37,826 bases of DNA, from positions 3,135 to 40,960 of the forward strand of contig NWUY0300018632.1 in the NCBI GenBank assembly GCA_004151065.3. Reading direction: 5' to 3'. Shown here one piece after another: positions 1-9,336 of this stretch (its first letter is position 1; each line of letters starts with the position of its first letter). The position numbers were made by a program, and so were the translations under genes. The notes below the pieces were generated by a model that saw nothing but the letters and a program-made list of their open reading frames with translations, did no database searches and was not told the origin of the DNA. Origin of the DNA: Larix sibirica (Eukaryota; Streptophyta; Pinopsida; Pinales; Pinaceae).

Positions 1-321
1 TAGAACCTTTGTCTCATCTCCTTGGGAGGGTATTCACCGAATTTGAGTACTTGTACCCCGAGCAATTGTTGCATCAAGGTTAGCATAACTATCTCTCTCT
101 GGCCTTCATTGGTTGGACTTAAGCCTTAATGATCCCAAGATTACCTTCAAAAGGCCCTTATTTGCGGCTCTTCACTGATTGGAATTTGGTTCTAAATAGT
201 CAGTGCTTATCAATGTGAGAGTTAGTCTTCTTGTTTAAATCTTTTAGGAACTTTTCTAGTGTGTTGATTTTTTTATTTATCATGTTACAAATTTCCTCCT
301 TTGTGTCTTCAGCAGGTCACC
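1..321 (+). other. Untranslated leader of the Tat element with a splice-acceptor-like end
   Basis: No coding sequence is seen between the window start and the first gag ATG at 322. The last 50 bases are pyrimidine-rich and end in cttcagcag at about 307-315, which matches a plant 3' splice site. The ATG follows directly in a good initiation context (caccATGG). The primer-binding site and 5' LTR are not in the window. Confidence 0.5.
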
Positions 322-1638
322 ATGGATGATCAAACTTTGCATAGGTCCGGAAGGATTCAACAACTTTATCCTAAACATAAAGAGTTACCTACTCAAGCGC
401 AAATAATGGATCACAACAATCCATCCCCATAGGGGGCATAAGAATAGAACAAATAACCTGAGTTCAATCGCAAAGAAGAATAAAATCATTCAATATCTAG
501 TCAATCTGAGAGGTTGTCTAAGGAGGGATATCCTAGTGATTTGGAAGGCCATTTTATTTCACTCTGAAATTCACCTTGTCATGCTGAGAAAAAATCAAGT
601 CCTTTTGATATAAAAGACCCCTCAAACCCATCAAGACAATTGAATCCACCTCAAAGTCTTGGTTTTGTGCATAACTGTGATTCTAATTTACATATCCCTA
701 GAGTTAAAGATCCACTATTTGAGTGGGCTATTATGGAAATAACAAGATAAGTACTTGTCACTAGGGGCACAACATCCCCGGTCATTTCCAATCCTTCAAG
801 AGAAGTAAATCCTAATGTTTCATCCCCGATAGAATCTGGATGGTTCCCACCATCCTCACTTCATCTTCTGGAGGGGCTATTTCGTTGAATGTTCATCCAT
901 TGAGTGGGTCTACATCTATGATACAAGGCACCAATCCCTTCTCTTTCAGGATGATATTTCCACATTTCCAACTTATGAGTGCTAATATCCCTCCTATATC
1001 AACAAACACCACTACTCTCGACAGTGGTCAATCAGTTCCATTCCATGCTTTCACATCCATTGTCAAATGCATGTCTATGCCAACCCCTTTCTATTATGAT
1101 CATAATGATTCCTGTGCCAAATATAGAGTAGCATACCATTCCAATATTTGGGAGGTATGGATACTGGTGTGCTTCAAGGTAATATGCATTTCCCGGGAAT
1201 AGGGGGCACTAGTGTGGGTTTCCCTTTGGGGTACAATATGAACCAGGGTAATATTCCGTCATAAGGAGGAGGAGGAATTAACATGGGCAATGTGGAATTT
1301 TTTAGCGATCCTTAGGCAAGCCAACCCTTCATGGGAATGGGGGGCATACTCTGAGGGACTTCCACACCTTTTATGTAGACTCAGTATGGTTAGAATCAGA
1401 ACTTTGGGCCACATAATCAACCTTTCACAATTCCTAGGAATCCTTATATACCAGGACAATATTTTTTCAATACAAACCAATATGCAGTTAATGCTCCCGA
1501 GACTTGGAATTCTATGGCACATACGAAGTTGCCATTATTGTCTACATTGAATTTTCGTGATTTGTCTAAACTCACCCATGACTCGGTGTTACATGATCCT
1601 GGATGGCCTCCAATTCCTACAAAAGACCCTTCATACAT
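322..1638 (+). pseudogene. gag N-terminal region of the Tat element (decayed)
   Basis: The frame opens at ATG 322 (MDDQTLHRSGRIQQ...) and can be followed to about 890. It is interrupted at 430 (TAG), 439 (TAA), 445 (TAG), 454 (TAA) and 481 (TAA). Reading each of these as Gln gives a Gln-rich, hydrophilic stretch of the kind seen in Tat gag N-termini, so they look like CAG or CAA codons turned into stops. Beyond about 890 the frame is lost and several short frames overlap. This part of gag is poorly conserved even among intact elements, so no domain can be named. Several apparent short ORFs here, on both strands, are by-products of the broken frame. Confidence 0.6.
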
Positions 1639-1659
1639 TCCTATGCTTGAATGAATACC

Positions 1660-2350
1660 TAAAGAAGACTCGGTTAGTCATGTGATGACTTTGCATCTCT
1701 AGTGTTCATCGAACTCTTTAATGGATGATTCTATTAGATTTTGTCTCTTCCAAAAGACATTAACTAGGGTAGCGGCAAAGTGGTACATTGAATTACCACA
1801 AGCCTCCTTTCAAAATTTTAATGTGATTTCCATGACATTTCTAAACCATTTCCAACTTATGGTCCACTATGAGACTAGAACAGAAATCCTAACTTTGTTT
1901 AGGAAGGATAAGTATACTCACATATTTGGTCACATTCATGACTAGCAAAGGAGACGTAGCTTGATAGAAGAACAAATTCCTAATGAGTTCTTAACGGATT
2001 GGTTCATAAAGTCATTGCAACTGTTTATTACAAAGGATGTGGCCCTCTTTGGGGTACAAATAGAAGTAAATCCATCATTAAGGCCCAACAACTTGAATTG
2101 GTTTACTCCCAGTCCCGAATGTTGTATGAGACACTTCCTACTACTCCTAGAGCATATGTCAATTTGACTAAGAACGCTTATGGACCATATGCCGATGGCT
2201 TGATTGGTTCAATTGAAAACTCCACAACTTGTCAAGTTGTCAACCAGAATGCACCTACAACTATTCAGAACAACACCAAAAATCATAAACCCAAACCTCC
2301 TTCGGATGTTCTTTCAGTACAAACGACTAGTTCTAAGGGAAACCAATAGC
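1660..2350 (+). pseudogene. gag core (retrotransposon gag domain) of the Tat element
   Basis: Positions 1721-1945 encode a recognisable gag core: LFQKTLTRVAAKWYIELP, then FLNHFQL and a stretch ending HIFGHIHD, matching the helical capsid-like domain of Ty3/gypsy Gag that coats element RNA in cytoplasmic particles. It continues through EEQIPNEFLTDWFIKSL at about 1970 and, after a frame change between about 2050 and 2085, through QQLELVYSQSRMLYETLP to a stop at 2347. A TAG at 1942 lies where related elements usually have Trp. The frame change and stops make it non-functional. The family assignment comes from the FQ.TL..AA.KWY signature. Confidence 0.8.
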
Positions 2351-2439
2351 TTAGAGGTAAAAAGAACAAAAATAAAAAGAATGTGAAAAAGGGAAATAAT
2401 AATTCAGGTAACAACAACAATAATAACAATGGGTGGGGA

Positions 2440-2600
2440 TAAAAAGGAGAAAAGGAAGGTCAAGTTCCCATGCAAGCTATGCATAGATGATCACCTAACA
2501 TACGTATGCCCCAAGTTGGAAGTTGCTCAACGATTGTTGGCACAATAGGAAGCTACCAAGCAACCTACCACGCTAACTAATTTGTACCCTCTGCAATAGT
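2440..2600 (+). pseudogene. gag zinc knuckle (CCHC) of the Tat element
   Basis: A basic Lys/Arg-rich lead-in is followed by FPCKLCIDDHLTYVCPKLE, a zinc knuckle with Cys codons at 2471 and 2480, a His and a closing Cys at 2507. The spacing is C-x2-C-x3-H-x4-C, one residue shorter between Cys and His than the usual C-x2-C-x4-H-x4-C. Knuckles of this type bind element RNA for packaging. The frame differs from that of the preceding gag segment, so at least one more indel lies in the Asn/Lys-rich linker at about 2350-2440. A TAG at about 2547, where Gln is likely, ends the readable part. Confidence 0.7.
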
Positions 2601-2874
2601 AGCAAATGATTGCTACTGCTAAATCAAACCCCGCAACCTCGCAAGGGGAAAATCAGGGTACCTCCTCATAAGGGGGGGATTTATGAAAAAATCAAGTTTT
2701 CACGTATCAACAAGAGATGAACCTCTAGACTAGAACTTGAAGCCACAATTCAACTACATTTGGATCCAAATACAAAGATATTCTTGAACCAAAAGTAGCT
2801 AATCCTTTCCACACATAAAATCTAGCAATTGGCACTATTCCTAAGATACTGAAAGGTGTGTTAAAGAAGGGCAC

Positions 2875-3710
2875 ATACAACCCCAACGTGTATGTTCCTC
2901 AGAATTATAGCATAGTTGAAGACCTGGCACAAGCTCTGTGTGCAATTTCCACACTGGAAGTCCTCCAAAGTTGTCCTACGTAACAAAATACTCTGCTTTT
3001 AGCTATAGGTGCTATGGATCCTTTCAGCAGTCAGTTAGTGACATTCGATTTGGAAAATTGGAATCCCTGCCTACCTCGTCATGCAACTTTTCAGATCCAA
3101 TTATCGACTAGAAATTTGAACATCTATCAAACTATTGTAGATGAGGGGGCATGCACATGTGTAATTTCCTTATTATGTTGGATATCCATTAGATCACCTG
3201 ACATTGTTCCACTTTTGACCATGTTTATAGCCTTCGAAGGTCACTCCAACCATAGAATTATCCCAGCTCTCCCAATAGAGCTAGGGAGGGAATAGTAAAT
3301 AAGGAGGTAGAAGTTGTTTACGCTCCGCTAGACTGTAATATGATACTAGGAAGAAGTTGGACTCAGGCCATGATGGTTGTAGTATATTCGATTTTTCAAT
3401 GATTAAATTTCCCCATGAAGGAAATATTGTCACCATCGATAAACTATCGTTCTGCAGAAATGAGTCCACTTGGAATAATGGGACAAATGTCCCCCTAGTA
3501 GGTCATTCTAGGAGAGAGTGTGAAAATGTTGGAGTGGGGATGTATCCTACATTAATGGGAACTTTTAATTTACCCCCACCTAACTTGAGTGCTAATGCAA
3601 CCCTGATACACATGATTTTTACAGTAGCCATTAACTCTGTGGTAAAAATATCTAATTTCAAGACTTCCTACTTTGAAGACCCGCGAAAAATACTAGAACC
3701 TACTCTATGA
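2875..3710 (+). pseudogene. Retroviral-type aspartic protease region of the Tat element
   Basis: The segment starts with a linker (EDLAQALCAIST..., about 2920) and runs in one frame through ATG 3014 to a TAG at 3293. It holds the flap-side strand VTFDLENW, then TIVDEGACTCV, where D-E-G stands at the position of the active-site D-T/S-G; Tat proteases often carry this DEG variant. After the stop the same frame gives CNMILGRSWTQAM, the second conserved strand. A frameshift near 3400 leads into 3410-3710 (HEGNIVTID..., MGTFNLPPPN), the protease to reverse transcriptase linker. The enzyme would cleave the Gag-Pol polyprotein. It is broken by at least one stop and one frameshift. Confidence 0.75.
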
Positions 3711-4167
3711 ACTAGGTATAGAAGGGCCTCACTATTTTGTTTGTAGCTGAGATATACTATCAATCTATCATATCTAAGAATGAAGACCAAGATCATCACT
3801 TTTCCCATGTAGAGATGAATTATTTGTATTCCATTCCCATTTGGGCTATCAAATCCTATCATGTCATGACCCCTTAGATATAGTCATGCCTTCTGATGAA
3901 GCTATCATTGAGGATATGTCTTTCAGGGAGAGACCTTGAAGAGACATGCACCAACATGCATCATTTCTACCTACCAATAGCGTTATGAGGATTGACGAGA
4001 ACAGAGTTGTTAGACCAAGGTCCATGGACTGGTATGGGATCTGTATCGCCGCATCTCAAGTGTATGTAGAGTGAAATATGACTAAAATTTCAAAAAATAT
4101 TCCCATTAATATATGAGGGACTCCTGGGGTGGTAGAGGATGTATTTATTGGCGCAGATTGATTACCA
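3711..4167 (+). other. Linker between protease and reverse transcriptase, decayed
   Basis: No domain is recognisable. A readable stretch (DPLDIVMPSDEAIIEDMSF at about 3870-3930) has the acidic character of the protease to reverse transcriptase spacer in related elements. Stops occur in all frames. Confidence 0.5.
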
Positions 4168-5000
4168 GGAGAGATTGAGATATACACTACGTTGTTTAGG
4201 AAGTATAGAGATATTTTCAACTGGTCCTATGAGGAGATGCCAGGAATTGACCCAAGCATTTTCTAACAAGAGATTAAAACATATCCAAATGTTAAACCTG
4301 TTCGGAAAAATTTGTGACTGATAAACACTAAAAAGGTTGTTGACATTAAGGCGGAAGTGGAGAAAATTCTCTACGCTAATTTCACTTATTTTATCCCTTT
4401 AACTGAATGAGTGTATGATTTGTTACTCGTAGACAATAAATAGGGGACTATTAGAGTCTATACTGAATTTCGAGACCTGAAATTAGAATTTCCTAAAGAT
4501 AATTATCCTACCCCATTCATTGATCATATTATTGATGAGTGTGTAGGTAATGAGATTTTCTCGTATATGGACATATTTTCAGGATATAATCAGATCTAGA
4601 TCCATCCAAAAGATCAACATAAGACTAATTTCATATTCCCTTGGGGGACCTTTGCTTATAGGAAGATGCCATTTGATCTAAATAATATTGGTGTACATTT
4701 CAATGTGCCATGCAATATGATTTCCAAGACATTAAGAAAATCGTTGAGGCTTATCTAGATGACCTGACGGGAAAGTCTAAAAAGAGGGTGGATCACCCCA
4801 AGCACCTAAGGTATATCTTCGATAGGTTTCGTTGTTATAGGATTCAACCAAATCCTCACAAGTGTATTTTTTGTGTCATTTCGGGTTGATTAGTTGGTTT
4901 CATTGTGTTAAGGGATAGAATTATGGTAGATCTGTTCAAGGTTGAGGCAATAATCCAATTGCCTCCCCCTCATAATTTGCATCAATTACAAATCCTCTAA
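4168..5000 (+). pseudogene. Reverse transcriptase of the Tat element
   Basis: The first part is in one frame from 4168 to about 4738: DIFNWSYEEMPGIDP, then IRVYTEFRDL, PKDNYPTPFIDHII, FSYMDIFSGYNQI, QHKTNFIFPWGTFAYRKMPF. The second part, in a different frame from about 4740, has the catalytic YLDDL at 4752-4766, then NPHKCIFC and VEAIIQLPPP. These are RT fingers, palm and thumb motifs in Ty3/gypsy order. Stops lie at 4264 TAA, 4315 TGA, 4408 TGA, 4441 TAG, 4597 TAG, 4887 TGA and 4998 TAA. Family alignment by eye places Gln, Arg, Trp, Gln, Gln, Arg and Gln there. One frameshift occurs near 4739. It would copy element RNA into DNA; this copy cannot. Confidence 0.9.
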
Positions 5001-5640
5001 GGGAAAGCCAATTTTTTACGATGGTTCTTCGCTAATTATGCTGAAATCACAAAAGGTTTCATGCACCTAATTAGGAAAGGGGTCCCATTCATATGGGATG
5101 AAAATGCTCAAAGGTCATTTGATGCATTGAAAAAGGACTTAATATCCGCTCCACTATTGAGTCCTCCAGATTATAGCAGATATTTCCTCTTGTATCTAGC
5201 AGCATCTAAATCAACCATAGTAATGGTTTTAGTGCAAGAAGATTATGCTCATCAAGAGAATGTTATTTACTACCTAAGTAAGAACTTGGCAAGCCCAGAG
5301 TTGAGGTGCTCTCATGTTGAGAAACTGGTGCTGGAAATCGTGCATGCGGTGCAGAGACTTCGACATTACATTATCCTTAGACAAACAACCGTAACTGTAT
5401 ATGTCAATCCTTTTCAACATATCTTGTCTTGATAGATCGTTGGGAGAAATTATAATAAATGGATTGTCTGTCTTCATAAATTCGATTTAGGTTTCATGTC
5501 AGTGAAATCTAAAAATTCCTTGGAATTTTCCAAGTTAATGTTGGAGCTTCCGTGATATGGTGAAGTTACAGTGGAAACTGAGTCTTTACCCGATGAACAC
5601 ATTTTCCTCATCACCTCGAAATACCCCTAGTATGGAAACA
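5001..5640 (+). pseudogene. Ty3-type RNase H and tether region of the Tat element
   Basis: It is continuous with the RT frame (KANFLRWFFANYAEITKGF at about 5001, then GVPFIWDENAQRSFDALKK). The domain follows as LYLAASKSTIVMVLVQED, LRCSHVEKLVLE and VYVNPFQHIL. The first position expected to be the catalytic Asp reads Lys in AASKST and a later one reads Tyr in VYVNPF, while the Glu in HVEKL remains. Tandem stops at 5430 and 5433 end the long frame, but the frame continues as NYNKWIVCLHKFDL to about 5550. Loss of catalytic residues is known for the original RNase H in Tat elements that gained a second RNase H; simple decay of this copy is the alternative. Confidence 0.8.
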
Positions 5641-6335
5641 TGTTGGTTTAATAACAGACCTATAGGTTCCCACCTCAGTCTTCTCATAAAGAAAGACGTA
5701 AAATACATAAAGAAGATGAGAAATTACTTAATGATTTTCATGAGGGATCCTATGGTGGTCATCTCTCAAGGCTTGCTACAACCCAGAAAATATTGTGTAT
5801 GGGTTATTTGTATCCGTCAATATCCAAAGATTATGTTGAAGTAGTCAAGAAGTGTCATCCATGTCAAACTCTTACCAGGAAAATGCACGCACATCCTACT
5901 CTTCTCTATCCAATCATCATTGTCGGTCCCTTTACAAATTGTGGGATATATTATACAACATTTAATCAAGAAACAACAAAATCCCATAAATATATTATTG
6001 TGGTCATGGAATACTTCACTAATTTAGTCAAATCCATGCCAACATTCACTTGCGACGGTGAAACTATAGCACACTTTGTGTTCAACTAGATCGTAGCACA
6101 TTTTGGTATACCTAAGGATATTGTCACGGATACTTTCAGAATGGAATGATGGCAGAGCTAGACAAGAAACTTGTTTTTCGGAAATATTTCTCCTCACCAT
6201 ACCACCCTAAGGAAAACAGGCAAGTAGAGGTTGTCAATAATCCCTTGAAAACCATGCTTCAAAAGACAATGAGTAGAAATAAGAATAATTGGAATATCAT
6301 TCTTTTTCCGGCTCTATGGGAATATCGAACCTAAG
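5641..6335 (+). pseudogene. Integrase (HHCC and catalytic core) of the Tat element
   Basis: The zinc-binding HHCC motif is intact: HEGSYGGH with His codons at 5739 and 5760, then KKCHPCQ with Cys codons at 5853 and 5862. The core follows: VGPFTNCGIYYTTF, where the first catalytic Asp (WGID in relatives) reads Tyr; IVAHFGIPKDIVTD at about 6091-6130, holding the second Asp; then a deletion and frameshift remove the HG.HF part. The third segment SSPYHPKENRQVEVVNN carries the catalytic Glu. A TAG at 6088 and a TAA at 6332 interrupt it. An active enzyme would insert element cDNA into chromosomes. The missing first Asp and the deletion exclude activity. Confidence 0.85.
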
Positions 6336-6772
6336 TCAAGACTACTATAGGATTTACTCATTTTCAGCTTATACATGGGGTAGAGACTTTGTTACCCATC
6401 GAGTGTGAAATCCCATTGTTCAAACTGGTTGTTGAGATCCTACTAGATAATATGCAATTAGAAGAATGTTTAGTGTACTTGGAACAGTTAGACGAGCATA
6501 GAAGGGATGTCGCTACTACCAATGAAGAAAACAAAAAATGCATCAAAGCTCAATACGACAAGTCTGTCCATCCATGTGTCTTCTCTACAGGAGACATGAT
6601 GCTCGTCTATGACCAAGACTATGACAAGCTTGGGTCTGGTAAATTCAATTTGAAATGGCTTGGCCCTTATATAGTGAGGAAATTTCTAAACAAAGGAGAT
6701 TATGAGTTATAATATTTCAAGGGAAAAATTCTAGGGCTTACAAATTGGCTCTACCTAAAGAGGTATTATGCC
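6336..6772 (+). pseudogene. Integrase C-terminal region with GPY/F module
   Basis: The frame continues past the TAA at 6332 with TIGFTHFQLIHGVE, LPIECEIP, QYDKSVHP and WLGPYIVRKFLNKGDYEL, the GPY/F module found at the integrase C-terminus of many Ty3/gypsy elements. It is thought to help integrase multimerise or bind DNA. A TAA at 6710 interrupts the final strand, but the frame resumes as LYLKRYYA to a genuine terminal stop at about 6770. This is the least damaged long stretch of pol: 6389-6709 is open. A gap of about 70 bases separates it from the second RNase H ORF. Confidence 0.8.
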
Positions 6773-6844
6773 TAGACACTCATGTCTGGGAAGAATTTGC
6801 TTGGACTTGTTGTATTATAAGTAGCTTAGGTTGATTTTACTTTT

Positions 6845-7324
6845 ATGTTTTTTATTAGTATTAGTCATTTATCATCGTTCTTTGTGCTCAATTGGAAGAT
6901 GTCATCAGATGCACCTATGTTCATGGTATATGCGGACGGATCTTACAGCCACACCCAGAACATTCCTTCTGCAACTTGGGTAATCTACAATCACGTTGGA
7001 AAACTTGTGAGCTCAAATGGAGAGTCACTTGGTATGGATACCAATAACGTTGTTGAATATAGCGTCATGTTCGAGTTACTCTTGGGGGGAATTTCACTCT
7101 AAATCCAACAGTTAACTATAAACCTAGACTCGTAGTTGGTAGTGTCATAGTTGAATGGTATATATTATCTCCATCATCCTACATTACTACGCAATTTTAT
7201 GACAATGGGTCTTCTTGAACACCACTTTGAATTTATTACTTGTATTCATGTGCCAAGGAGGCTTAATGTTGTGTCGAGTACATTAGTTAATTATGTTTTA
7301 GATTGGAACTTGTCACACATTTAA
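6845..7324 (+). pseudogene. Second (archaeal/plant-type) RNase H downstream of integrase
   Basis: One frame, with three point stops (7100 TAA, 7133 TAG, 7148 TAG) and no frameshift, encodes a near-complete RNase H fold. MFMVYADGSYS has the first catalytic Asp. NNVVEYSVMFELLLGG has the Glu. INLDS-stop-LVVS-stop-LNG has the second Asp, and both stops fit CAG (Gln). FEFITCIHVPRRLNVVSSTL is the C-terminal strand and helix, where the last conserved Asp (VSDTL or VADAL in relatives) reads Ser. The end at 7324 is a real terminator after DWNLSHI. The start could be ATG 6845 or ATG 6899; the domain begins after the second. This type of RNase H was acquired by Tat elements and probably removes RNA during reverse transcription. 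Confidence 0.8.
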
Positions 7325-7536
7325 AAGAAAGCACAAGAGCATGTACAAACTATAGATAAGGCCGATAAAATTTGCTTTTCATTAATATAAAGTATATCCA
7401 TCAAGTACAAAAAGTGTGAGTCATAATACAAAATACGGACTTCATTGCCCTCAATGGTGCATATACTTCGAATAGGTACAAAATGTACATCATGGATCAA
7501 AAGTACAAAAAGGTATGACTAGATTCAATCTTAAGT
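7325..7536 (+). other. Non-coding spacer between the second RNase H and the antisense ORFs
   Basis: AT-rich, with several agtacaaaa repeats (about 7400-7512). No domain is seen on either strand. Confidence 0.5.
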
Positions 7537-7812
7537 TCATGTCATGTCTCTATAGCATAAGACACAGATGGCCATCTCTCGAAACAATATGATCCATTGG
7601 GCAGGTAATCCTACCGCCTGTTGTTGCATGGCCTCTGGAAAGTGCTCAATCCTGGTAGTGGGGATGCCATGGGTGAGACCTATAAGGTTCTCCTCCATAG
7701 AATCCAAGGTCGATTCCACCCCCTCACACACTCGAGGCTCATGTAATCCCAAGTACGGTTGTACGATTGAGTGATTTGGTCCAATGTACACATCATTGTA
7801 AATGTTTGCCAT
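7537..7812 (-). CDS. Unidentified antisense ORF, 91 codons, downstream of the PMD-like ORF
   Basis: An open minus-strand frame from ATG at 7812 to a stop at 7537. The protein is of mixed composition (YLGLHEPRVCEGVES, ENLIGLTHGIPTTRIEHFPEA) with no motif I recognise. It lies 57 bases beyond the end of the plant-mobile-domain-like ORF on the same strand and could be its second exon or a former C-terminus. The intervening sequence starts with a good splice donor, but no acceptor at an acceptable intron length is obvious. Two stops lie just upstream of its ATG. It may simply be an open stretch in retroelement DNA. Confidence 0.35.
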   Translation of the reverse strand: MANIYNDVYIGPNHSIVQPYLGLHEPRVCEGVESTLDSMEENLIGLTHGIPTTRIEHFPEAMQQQAVGLPAQWIILFREMAICVLCYRDMT

Positions 7813-7868
7813 TAGGATTATACACCAGAAATATTTTCCTCTTCAATGTTGAAATATTACAAAAACCA

Positions 7869-8741
7869 TTACTCACCAATCCAACCCCAATGTGAGCCGG
7901 GAGGAAATACCAAGTAAGGATCTCCTCTGAAGTCTATCCCCGCATAGGGTAACTCCTCGATGGCCGAGAATTTCCAGCCCCACCACTCAAGGAACTCCTC
8001 ATCATAGACTGTCGAAACTGCTCCTCCTCCCAACTGGCACATAAGGTATATCCATTGAGTTATCCTAGGATCTCGGGGGTCCAATGGTGGTACTGATACT
8101 CTCAAGCTCATAGTTGCAATCCTCTTAAAGAAGAATGAAACTATAATGCTTCCATAGTTGAAGCTTGTGTTCTTCCTCGTCTTGCAATCGGTCAATTTCT
8201 CTTCATGTTGTGCAAGAGACCGGTGCACCAATAGAAAAGTGTGGATATAAAATACTCCACTCCAATCTACATAAATTCTCATGAGTCCAAGTGTAATGTT
8301 GAAAATCCCACTACTCTGGTGATCATGGTCAAAATAACCTTCAAGGGGAAGCTATATATAAATGCTAGAAATAGGCACTTGAGTGCCAAAATTTTGGGTC
8401 CCTAGAACACAGAATGTGTTCACATACTCCTACATAGTGAGAATGTTTTCTCCTCTAGTTGAACCTAAAAGGTTCATCGTGGATCCTCTCCATGATAATC
8501 TAGTAAGAAAGTAAATGCCATCCATTGTGATCTCTATCACTTCCCCTTTGATGATAAATGCACTTTGTTCAGGGTCCCAATAGTGGATCAATACTTGTAG
8601 TAATCCCTTTTGGGCCCTCATGTAGGAGAGTCTAAAAAACTTTAACAATCCACACCGATGAAGTGCATTTAGTGTGAGTGGGTCTCCAAGGACATCATGG
8701 TCAATATCCTAGTGGTCCCACTCCCTCCATATGAAATCCAT
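7869..8741 (-). pseudogene. Antisense plant-mobile-domain-like ORF carried by the Tat element
   Basis: A minus-strand frame of 290 codons runs from ATG 8741 to a TAA at 7869, broken only by TAG at 8711, 8432 and 8354, with no frameshift. It reads DFIWREWD, then LLKFFRLSYMRAQKGLLQVL, HYWDPEQSAF, MDGIYFLTRLSWRG, EEKLTDCKTRKNTSFNYGS, LDPRDPRITQW and a Trp-rich end (FLEWWGWKF). The order W-x-PE followed by x-IYFLTxLSxRG resembles the plant mobile domain (PMD, the MAIN/MAIL1-like family), which occurs both in host proteins and in transposable elements. The sequence GGTGAGT, a consensus splice donor, overlaps its stop. Function is unknown. The family call is from memory of PMD-like proteins and needs a profile search. 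Confidence 0.6.
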
Positions 8742-9268
8742 TTGCGCAATAAACTCAATTTTTTAGCCAAGGCGCAACTTTTGCATATTTTTACCATGCA
8801 TTCGCACTTTTTCTTCTGGAGAGTCACGAGCATTCGCACCCTATTCATTGAACATGTGTGAATACCTTAGTAATTTGCGTGAGCCACAAGAACAAAAGGT
8901 GTGAATGCGCAGTTTTGGAATTAGAATGAAGCTAAAATCCAAAATCTTGGACTAAAAACAATAAAAAATGGATTAAAATGAAAGAGAGGAGAGGCGAAGA
9001 ATACATGGAACTAATAGTAGCTGAAATGATAACCCAAGTACTCTACAATCAACAGTTGAAAATTTAGGGCAAAAAGCTCCAAAGAGGTGAAAAACAAAGG
9101 TGAAAATAAATTGTAATTTATTTTTACCATATAAATTGTCTATATGGAATTTTTAGCCACTTTTATATATTTTTGGACCTATTTTAGCAATCGTTGACTA
9201 ATAGCAATGCAAGTTTGCTAATTTTTTTACTATTTTGACAAGAGAACAAGAACCAAAGCACAATTTTT
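8742..9268. other. Non-coding 3' region of the Tat element
   Basis: No coding capacity is seen. The stretch 8770-8910 has several similar gcattcgcac/tgcgcaa segments, and the rest is AT-rich. It probably corresponds to the untranslated region before the polypurine tract. Confidence 0.5.
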
Positions 9269-9336
9269 CCAATTGGGGGTCTGTTTAAAAGGTTTGTGAT
9301 CTCCAATTGGGGGTCTGTTTAAAAGGTTTGTGATCT
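9269..9336 (+). repeat. Two tandem copies of a 34-bp unit containing a purine run
   Basis: Units at 9269-9302 and 9303-9336 are identical. Each starts ccaattgggggtctg. The aattggggg run has the look of a gypsy polypurine tract, the primer site for plus-strand DNA, and lies where the tract of the Tat element should be. If so, the tract was duplicated with the first bases of the 3' LTR. Confidence 0.75.

Noticed and set aside
840-1202. 120-codon plus-strand open frame in the gag region
   Set aside because: Its composition is random-like and it overlaps decayed gag sequence; no motif, and the gag reading continues in other frames on both sides.
3281-3469. Minus-strand open frame across the protease
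   Set aside because: Shadow of the plus-strand protease reading, which has clear homology.
5274-5477. Minus-strand open frame over the Ty3-type RNase H
   Set aside because: Shadow of a recognised domain on the plus strand.
7568-7774. Plus-strand 68-codon frame opposite the antisense ORFs
   Set aside because: No motif; the minus-strand reading has better length and composition in this stretch.
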